63,240 bases of DNA, taken from assembly GCA_902620405.1 (NCBI GenBank), contig CACNIC010000005.1, forward strand, positions 1 to 63,240, written 5' to 3'. Below the pieces are notes generated by a model. That model worked only from the letters and a program-made list of their open reading frames with translations. It had not been told where the DNA came from and did no database searches. Of this stretch, positions 57,571-63,240 are shown in pieces (the first letter of the stretch is position 1; the number at the start of each line of letters is the position of its first letter). A program made the translations under genes and the position numbers. Source of the DNA: an uncultured SAR202 cluster bacterium (GTDB taxonomy: Bacteria; Chloroflexota; Dehalococcoidia; Lucifugimonadales; Lucifugimonadaceae).

Positions 57571-58617
57571 ATGGAAAATATTAGAGATATAAATATAAAA
57601 GATTATTCACCTATAACACCCCCGAAAGTTTTTATAGATGAGATACCAATATCTGAAAAATCAAAAAAAATTGTTTCTGAATCAAGAAACATTATTTCCG
57701 ATATTGTCCATGGGAAAGACAACAGAATTCTTTTAATAACTGGTCCATGTTCAATACATGATGTGGATGCTGGCCTTGAATATGCAAAATTATTGACTGA
57801 ATTTAGTAAGAGCATAAAAAATTTCTATATTGTTATGAGGGTATATTTTGAAAAGCCAAGAACAACTATTGGCTGGAAAGGTTTAATTAATGATCCGGAC
57901 CTTAATAATACTTTCAACATGGATAAAGGTTTGAGGAAAGCAAGAAAATTTTTAAATGATGTTACATCATTAGGCATGCCTACTGCCACTGAGTTTCTTG
58001 ACCCATTTACACCTCAATATCTTGCTGACTTTGTTTCTTGGGGAGCCATTGGAGCCAGAACTACCGAAAGTCAAACACACAGACAAATGGCTAGCGGATT
58101 AAGTATGCCTGTTGGATTTAAAAATGGCACTGGAGGCAGTATCCAAATTGCTGTTGATGCAATGGGTGCTGCACAAGGCGAACATGCTTTCCTTGGAATA
58201 AATGAAGAAGGCCAAAGCAGTATAATTCACACCAACGGAAATAAGTATAGTCATCTTATTTTAAGAGGAAGTACACAAGGGCCCAATTTTGATGAAAAAA
58301 GTGTTGCTGATTCATTAAATTTAGTTGGAAATCAAGGAATGCACCCATCTGTTGTAGTAGATTGTTCACACGCAAATTGCGGAAAAGATCATAAAAAAAT
58401 GAATATTGCTTTTAAAGAATTAGTGAGACAAAAAGTAAATGGCGTGAATACAGGTTTAGCTGGGATGATGTTGGAAAGCTTCATACATGAAGGAAATCAA
58501 AAACTTGAAAACCCGAAAGACTTGAAGTACGGAGTTTCAATAACTGACCCATGTATAAACTGGGAAGAAACTGTTGATCTAATTAGTAAAGCTGATATAG
58601 ATTTAGAATCATCCTAA
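57571..58617 (+). CDS. 3-deoxy-7-phosphoheptulonate (DAHP) synthase, class I AroFGH type
   Basis: 348 residues. It shows LLITGPCSIHDVDAGLEYA, MRVYFEKPRTTIGWKGLIND, PTATEFLDPFTPQYLAD, SWGAIGARTTESQTHRQMA, PVGFKNGTGGSIQIA and VVVDCSHANCGKDHKKM, as in E. coli AroG/F/H. It condenses PEP and erythrose-4-phosphate, the first shikimate step. Which aromatic acid feeds back cannot be told. It is 38 bp after aroH and probably in the same transcript. Confidence 0.95.
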   Translation: MENIRDINIKDYSPITPPKVFIDEIPISEKSKKIVSESRNIISDIVHGKDNRILLITGPCSIHDVDAGLEYAKLLTEFSKSIKNFYIVMRVYFEKPRTTIGWKGLINDPDLNNTFNMDKGLRKARKFLNDVTSLGMPTATEFLDPFTPQYLADFVSWGAIGARTTESQTHRQMASGLSMPVGFKNGTGGSIQIAVDAMGAAQGEHAFLGINEEGQSSIIHTNGNKYSHLILRGSTQGPNFDEKSVADSLNLVGNQGMHPSVVVDCSHANCGKDHKKMNIAFKELVRQKVNGVNTGLAGMMLESFIHEGNQKLENPKDLKYGVSITDPCINWEETVDLISKADIDLESS

Positions 58618-58624
58618 TTAGACT

Positions 58625-59527
58625 GTGAAATCCATAGATGTTATTAAAAAGCATTATCTAGAATCAGAATCTATTATAACCATTGGCACTTTTGACGGTG
58701 TTCATAAAGGACACGAATTAGTTTTTGAGCACATTAAAAATTATTCTGAGTTACTGCCGGCAGTAATTACTTTTAAAAAATCACCCAAAGATGTAATTAA
58801 TAATAAAAATGTTAAGTCCATATACGATATTAAAACAAAAGAGGGATTAATAAGTGAATTTGGTATAAAAAAAATAATATCAATTGATTTTGATGATTCA
58901 ATTAAAAATTTAACTGCAGAAAAATTTATTGAACTTTTAAAAAAGTATCTAAAGTTAAAATTATTAGTTATTGGGGATGATGCAACAATTGGAAAAGATA
59001 AAATTGGTAAAAAAAATGGCTTAGATCAAATATTAAAAAAATATAGTTGTAATTTAAAATCAATAGATATAAAAAAAGATACTCAAAGAAAAATTTCGAG
59101 TAGTGAATTGAAAAAACTTATCAAATTAGGTGAAATAGAAAAAGTAAATAAAAATTTATCAAAAGATTACTTTATTTATGGAAAAATTGTTGAAGGTAAA
59201 AAATTAGGCAGAGAATTAGGATACCCTACTGCAAATTTAGAATATTCCAAAGATATTATTATCCCAAAAGACGGGATTTATAAAACAAAGTCCATTTTTA
59301 AAGACGAAAATTTTAAGTCAATTACAAGCATTGGAAATAATCCTACTTTTAATGAAAAAATAAAAACAATCGAAACATATATAATAGATTTCAATGAAAA
59401 TATTTATGGGGAAGACTTAAAGATTATTTTTAAAGACTTTGTAAGGAATCAGGTTAAATTTGAAAATAAAGAAGATTTGATTGCTCAAATGGATAAGGAT
59501 TTAAAAAAAGTATCAGAAGAAAGCTGA
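58625..59527 (+). CDS. ribF: Bifunctional riboflavin kinase / FAD synthetase
   Basis: 300 residues. The N-terminal nucleotidyltransferase domain has ITIGTFDGVHKGHELVFEH (HxGH motif) and LLVIGDDATIGKDKIGK. RKISSSELKKLI leads to the C-terminal flavokinase domain with GKKLGRELGYPTANLEY and SIGNNPTF. It makes FMN and FAD from riboflavin. It starts with GTG, 7 nt after the DAHP synthase stop, and ends 2 nt before tyrS. Confidence 0.93.
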   Translation: MKSIDVIKKHYLESESIITIGTFDGVHKGHELVFEHIKNYSELLPAVITFKKSPKDVINNKNVKSIYDIKTKEGLISEFGIKKIISIDFDDSIKNLTAEKFIELLKKYLKLKLLVIGDDATIGKDKIGKKNGLDQILKKYSCNLKSIDIKKDTQRKISSSELKKLIKLGEIEKVNKNLSKDYFIYGKIVEGKKLGRELGYPTANLEYSKDIIIPKDGIYKTKSIFKDENFKSITSIGNNPTFNEKIKTIETYIIDFNENIYGEDLKIIFKDFVRNQVKFENKEDLIAQMDKDLKKVSEES

Positions 59528-59529
59528 AA

Positions 59530-60813
59530 ATGAAATTTATTAATGAATTGAAATGGCGTGAATTAATTTTTGATAAAACTCCTGGAGTTGAAGATTTTTT
59601 TTCAAAAGAAAAAGTTACTGGATACGTAGGTTTTGACCCTACTTCCAAAAGTTTACATGTTGGCAATTTGCTACCAATAATGAATTTAGTAAGGCTTCAA
59701 AAATATGGTCATACTCCTATTGCTTTGGTAGGAGGAGGCACAGGATTAATCGGAGATCCAAGTGGAAAATCTGAGGAAAGAAAAATCTTAACTGATGTTC
59801 AAATCGAGGAAAATTTAGATTCTATAGAAAATCAATTAAAAAAGTTTTTAGACTTTGATAATAAATTATCCAACAAAGCATTAATACTAAATAATGCAAA
59901 TTGGTTGAAAGAAATTAGTCTAATAAATTTTTTAAGGGATACCGGAAAGCATTTTACGGTGAACTACATGCTAAAGAAAGAATCTGTGAAATCAAGAGTT
60001 TCAAGAGAAACAGGAATTTCATTCACAGAGTTTTCATATATGACTTTACAAGCATTTGATTTTCTACATTTATACGAAAATTATAATTGTAAACTGCAAA
60101 TGGGAGGAAGTGACCAAATGGGGAACATTCTTGCTGGAGTAGATTTAATTAATAAAAAAAATCCAGGCCCCAAAACATACTTAGCTCACGGAATAGTATT
60201 TCCGTTAATCACATCAAGTTCAGGTGAAAAATTTGGAAAAACTGCTGGAGAAGCTCCAACATTAGACCCCCAGAAGACATCAGCATACAAACTTTATCAA
60301 TTTTTTATTAATACACCTGATCAAGACGTATTGAATTATCTTAAATATTTTACTGATCTAAATTTAGATGAAATTAATGATATTGAACAAGAACTCATTA
60401 ATGACCCAAAAAAGAGATCTGCTCAAAGAATGCTAGCCGATAATTTGATTGAAATTGTTCATGGAAAAGATGGATTATCTGAAGCAAAGAAAATTACAGA
60501 GTATTTTTTTAATGAAAATTATAATGATCTATCAGAGCAGAATATTTTAGATTTATCAGAAAGCTTTCCATCATTTGAGGAAGATAAATCTATTACAGAA
60601 TCTAGGATAAATTTAGGAAAGTTTCTAACTGATAATAATGTTTTTAATTCAATGTCTGAGATGAGAAGAATGTTTGATCAAGGAGCTATATATATAAATG
60701 GAAATAGAATCACAGACAACCAAACAATATTGAGCAAAGATTTATTTTTACAAGGTAAATTTATGATAACTAGGTTAGGGTCAAAAAAATATTATTTAAC
60801 TGTTCTTAAATGA
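59530..60813 (+). CDS. tyrS: Tyrosyl-tRNA synthetase
   Basis: 427 residues. The class I start is GYVGFDPTSKSLHVGNLLPI, followed by VGGGTGLIGDPSGKSEER and QMGGSDQMGNILAG. The KMSKS-like loop is GEKFGKTAGEA. The C-terminal S4 domain is at SEMRRMFDQGAIYINGNRI. This is the bacterial TyrRS with the eubacterial C-terminus. It ends in an 8-bp overlap with the facing aminotransferase. Confidence 0.97.
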   Translation: MKFINELKWRELIFDKTPGVEDFFSKEKVTGYVGFDPTSKSLHVGNLLPIMNLVRLQKYGHTPIALVGGGTGLIGDPSGKSEERKILTDVQIEENLDSIENQLKKFLDFDNKLSNKALILNNANWLKEISLINFLRDTGKHFTVNYMLKKESVKSRVSRETGISFTEFSYMTLQAFDFLHLYENYNCKLQMGGSDQMGNILAGVDLINKKNPGPKTYLAHGIVFPLITSSSGEKFGKTAGEAPTLDPQKTSAYKLYQFFINTPDQDVLNYLKYFTDLNLDEINDIEQELINDPKKRSAQRMLADNLIEIVHGKDGLSEAKKITEYFFNENYNDLSEQNILDLSESFPSFEEDKSITESRINLGKFLTDNNVFNSMSEMRRMFDQGAIYINGNRITDNQTILSKDLFLQGKFMITRLGSKKYYLTVLK

Positions 60814-62005
60814 CACTTGATATTGCCTTAGCTATATAATTAACATTTTTTGAAGTAACACCTGCAACATTTATTCTTCCCGAATTAACAATATATATCG
60901 AAAATTTTTCTTTAAGTTGATTAACCTCATGTGAAGAAAGTCCAGTAAAGCTAAACATTCCTTTTTGATTAATAATAAATTCAAAATTCCTACTACAATT
61001 TTCTTTGACTAAATTTTCAACAAGTGATTTTCTCATATTAATAATTCTATTTTTGGCTTCACTTAGATTCATTTCCCATAATGACTTAAGTTTTTCGTCA
61101 GACAAAATTGTTTTGACTATATCTGAACCATGTGAAGGAGGATTGGAATAAATTGTTCTTGCAACTTTTTTAAAATTGCTCTGAACAGATGAATAATTAT
61201 TCATATTTTTCGAATGGTAAATAAGGCAACCAACTCTCTCACTGTATAGTCCAAAATTTTTTGAATAACTTGAACATATAATTAAATTATCAAGATTTTT
61301 AAGTAAAGTTCTTACGCCTTCTGCATCATTTTCGATTCCTTCACCTAAACCCTGGTAAGCAAAATCGCAAATTGTTACTAAATTTTTTTTTCTAATTATT
61401 TCAGTAATTTGGATCCATTGATCTTTATTCAGATCTGCTCCTGTTGGATTATGACAGCATCCATGTAAAACAACTATGTCATTTTCAGGAATGCCTTTAA
61501 TGGATTCCAACATGCCTTCAAAATCAATATTATTATTTTTCATATCAAAATATTTATAATTTTCTACATGAAAACCTGAAGAGGTAAAAATTGGGGCATG
61601 ATTTGGCCATGTTGGACTACTTAACCATACCTTGGAATTTTTAGAAAAATTAAATAAAAAATCAGAAGCTAATTTTAATGCACCTGTTCCGCCTGGAGTA
61701 TTAAAACCAAAAGTATTGGTTTTAAATTCTGAATACAAATCTTTACCTAAAACTAACTTTAATGATTCATCCAAAAAAATAGAATCTCCATCAATCGGCT
61801 TATAAGTCTTGCTTGAATTCAATTCTATTAGCTTTCTCTCAGCCAGAATAACCGATTCAAATGTTGGTGTCTTACCACTATCATCTTGATATACCCCAAC
61901 TGATAAATTTACTTTATTTGAATTAATATCAGATTTGAATTCTTCAGTTAATCCTAAAATTGGATCTTTTGGGGCTTCCTTAATATTTTCAAATATATTA
62001 CTCAT
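60806..62005 (-). CDS. Aspartate/aromatic aminotransferase (AspC/TyrB type)
   Basis: 399 residues of the class I-alpha PLP fold. The start APKDPILGLTEEFKSD and VNLSVGVYQDDSGKTP are typical. GGTGALKLASDFL, HGCCHNPTGADLNKDQW, CDFAYQGLGEG and the PLP lysine in SSYSKNFGLYSERVGCL follow. It may complete Phe/Tyr synthesis, or use aspartate. The nearby aroH, DAHP synthase and tyrS favour an aromatic role. It overlaps the DUF1015 gene by 8 bp. Confidence 0.92.
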   Translation of the reverse strand: MSNIFENIKEAPKDPILGLTEEFKSDINSNKVNLSVGVYQDDSGKTPTFESVILAERKLIELNSSKTYKPIDGDSIFLDESLKLVLGKDLYSEFKTNTFGFNTPGGTGALKLASDFLFNFSKNSKVWLSSPTWPNHAPIFTSSGFHVENYKYFDMKNNNIDFEGMLESIKGIPENDIVVLHGCCHNPTGADLNKDQWIQITEIIRKKNLVTICDFAYQGLGEGIENDAEGVRTLLKNLDNLIICSSYSKNFGLYSERVGCLIYHSKNMNNYSSVQSNFKKVARTIYSNPPSHGSDIVKTILSDEKLKSLWEMNLSEAKNRIINMRKSLVENLVKENCSRNFEFIINQKGMFSFTGLSSHEVNQLKEKFSIYIVNSGRINVAGVTSKNVNYIAKAISSVI

Positions 62006-63203
62006 AAAGATATTGTATAACTAATCCAGTAGGAAGTTTAGGATAAAATAATGTTGACTTAGGAGGTAAAAGTTTACCTTCTGAAACACAATTTAAAAAA
62101 TATTCTTTAGATAACGCATTCATTGAAAAACTCAACTGAATTTCATTATTTTTAATCTTTTTCTTTAAAGAAACATTATCGTGAATATACTCTATATGAT
62201 TTATTACATTATCTTTTCCTAATAAATCATCAAATACACGATGCAGCTTTTCGTATGTAGAAATAGTTTCAACCCCTTTATCTAATGTGAAAATTTTGTC
62301 TTTGTATTCCATTAAAATTATTTCTTGGGCTGACTGGTTCCAATTAATTAAAGATTCATTCCAGCTTATTTCTTTTAAAGAAAACTTATTTGATAATTGT
62401 TGAATAAGATCATCAAGATTTTTTTTATTTAAATTTTTAATTGCTCTGCTATAACCAAAAAGCAATAAACCATTATCATGAGATGAAAATATATTCATTA
62501 TTCTTTTATCAACTTTTGGGTCAAACTGCTTGTAATTTAAAGATGTTTCGTACCTATGATGCCCATCAGCGATAAAGATTTTTTCATTTTTAACCAATGA
62601 AGTTGCATAGGAAATTTTATCTTTATCTTTGATTTTCCATAGATTAAATTTATGCATAAATGGAATTTCGCCTGAAATATAAGGATCTGCTATTTTTTCG
62701 TCCTGCATAAATTTCATAAATTTCTTATCTTTATCCTCAATCATGCTCATGATAGGACTAAAAACGGCTTTAGTATTTTTCATTAACTCAAATCTGTCTT
62801 TTTTTTGCTTTTCTCTAGTTTTTTCGTGAGGTAAAACAACCTTTTTTTTATAATCTTCAACTTTTACATTACAAATTAAAGAGCTTCTAGAAATATGTTT
62901 ATTATTATTCTCAAAAATTTCTTCAAGTATAAATAAACTTTCTTCATGGTCTTTTACTAATACCTTTTTAGAAAGCCATTCATCTAAAAATTTTGATGAT
63001 CTTGTATATTTATTTTCATCATTATCGTCAGTTATGAAAGATTTACCATTTTCCAATCTAATTACGTTGTATTCAGATATACCATAAAGCTTATCTTTGT
63101 CATTATCATCAACTACATCGAAGGGAGGACAAAGAAATTTACCTAAGTCGTTATCAAGTTCGGAATTATACATTATTCCTTTTATTGGAAAAATTCTTGC
63201 CAT
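61998..63203 (-). CDS. DUF1015 family protein (ParB/SerK-like DGHHR motif)
   Basis: 401 residues. ARIFPIKGIMYN and LGKFLCPPFDVVDDNDK match the family's opening (P..FRPFKGLRY..E.v.PPYDV). VVLPHEKTREKQKKDRFELM and IADGHHRYETSLNY are the other hallmarks. DGHHR is also seen in ParB-fold small-molecule kinases (SerK-like), so a kinase-like reaction is conceivable but unproven. It is translationally coupled (8-bp overlap) to the downstream aminotransferase. The start ATG at 63201-63203 lies near the window edge. Confidence 0.87.
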   Translation of the reverse strand: MARIFPIKGIMYNSELDNDLGKFLCPPFDVVDDNDKDKLYGISEYNVIRLENGKSFITDDNDENKYTRSSKFLDEWLSKKVLVKDHEESLFILEEIFENNNKHISRSSLICNVKVEDYKKKVVLPHEKTREKQKKDRFELMKNTKAVFSPIMSMIEDKDKKFMKFMQDEKIADPYISGEIPFMHKFNLWKIKDKDKISYATSLVKNEKIFIADGHHRYETSLNYKQFDPKVDKRIMNIFSSHDNGLLLFGYSRAIKNLNKKNLDDLIQQLSNKFSLKEISWNESLINWNQSAQEIILMEYKDKIFTLDKGVETISTYEKLHRVFDDLLGKDNVINHIEYIHDNVSLKKKIKNNEIQLSFSMNALSKEYFLNCVSEGKLLPPKSTLFYPKLPTGLVIQYLYE

Positions 63204-63240
63204 CTGCTTACTCTCAAATAATAATATTGTAATATTGTTT

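Overview
The window is one contiguous, very gene-dense, AT-rich bacterial chromosome segment (around 30% G+C by eye). It is housekeeping throughout: there is no insertion sequence, prophage, CRISPR array or defence island. Gene content indicates an aerobic, streamlined bacterium. It carries heme O/heme A synthesis genes (ctaB, ctaA), many 1-11 bp gene overlaps, almost no spacers and tail-to-tail gene overlaps. My best guess at lineage is a marine Chloroflexota (SAR202/Dehalococcoidia-like). This rests on general gene order (rpsO-pnp-dapB-asd-dapA; tRNA-tuf-rpmG-secE-nusG-rplK-rplA), an rRNA operon lacking 16S and a ClpC-type chaperone. It is an inference, not something the sequence proves.

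Layout, left to right. 1-12.4 kb is entirely on the minus strand. A 23S rRNA gene with its own promoter is followed by initiator tRNA-Met, 5S rRNA, rpsA, clpC, larE, larC, three tRNAs (Thr-TGT, Tyr-GTA, Thr-GGT), tuf, rpmG, secE, nusG, rplK and the start of rplA. No 16S gene is present. 12.4-18.9 kb: a compact purA faces a minus-strand rpsO-pnp-dapB-asd-dapA operon (RNA turnover plus lysine/diaminopimelate synthesis). 18.9-21.8 kb: a collagen-like lipoprotein with a dyad-bearing promoter, a CorC/HlyC-type CBS membrane protein, a GlmU acetyltransferase half without its uridylyltransferase half, and tRNA-Ser. 21.8-28.5 kb (plus): topA, xerC/D, aroQ, a proline peptidase, efp, xseA, xseB. 28.5-33.4 kb (minus): an Lrp-type regulator, bioY, aspS, tig, clpP. 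33.4-40.4 kb: an IscA-like Gly/Cys-tailed protein with a 7Fe ferredoxin, a RimI-like acetyltransferase, a heterodimeric ABC exporter, and ruvC-ruvA-ruvB. 40.4-46.5 kb (plus): rpmF-fabD-nusB-acpP, ftsK and a fused accD-accA. 46.5-51.3 kb: a HAD phosphatase, thiG-thiE/tenI-thiS, a HpcH/HpaI aldolase, an unknown membrane protein, tsaD and a small zinc ribbon. 51.3-54.4 kb: ctaA, ctaB, then infC-rpmI-rplT on the minus strand. 54.4-63.2 kb: ftsH, trpA, aroH, a DAHP synthase, ribF and tyrS, meeting an aromatic/aspartate aminotransferase and a DUF1015 protein on the other strand.

The most interesting points are as follows. (1) infC has no ATG/GTG/TTG start. It appears to start at AUA just after a perfect AAGGAG, the IF3 autoregulation trick. 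(2) The rRNA unit is 23S-tRNA(fMet)-5S-rpsA with no 16S, and rpsA begins about 11 nt after the 5S 3' end. (3) Several universally conserved proteins are remodelled: a roughly 370-residue PurA, a TopA without zinc ribbons, a GlmU reduced to its acetyltransferase half, EF-P with a Pro-rich KPPKAPP tip loop, an IscA-like protein whose only cysteines are in a Gly/Cys tail, and AccA motifs that deviate in a fused AccDA. (4) A G-X-Y collagen-like lipoprotein is the only clearly accessory-looking gene. (5) Convergent genes overlap almost systematically. No single undescribed multi-gene system is evident. The strongest candidates for new biology are the infC start, the 5S-rpsA junction and the IscA-like/FdxA pair.
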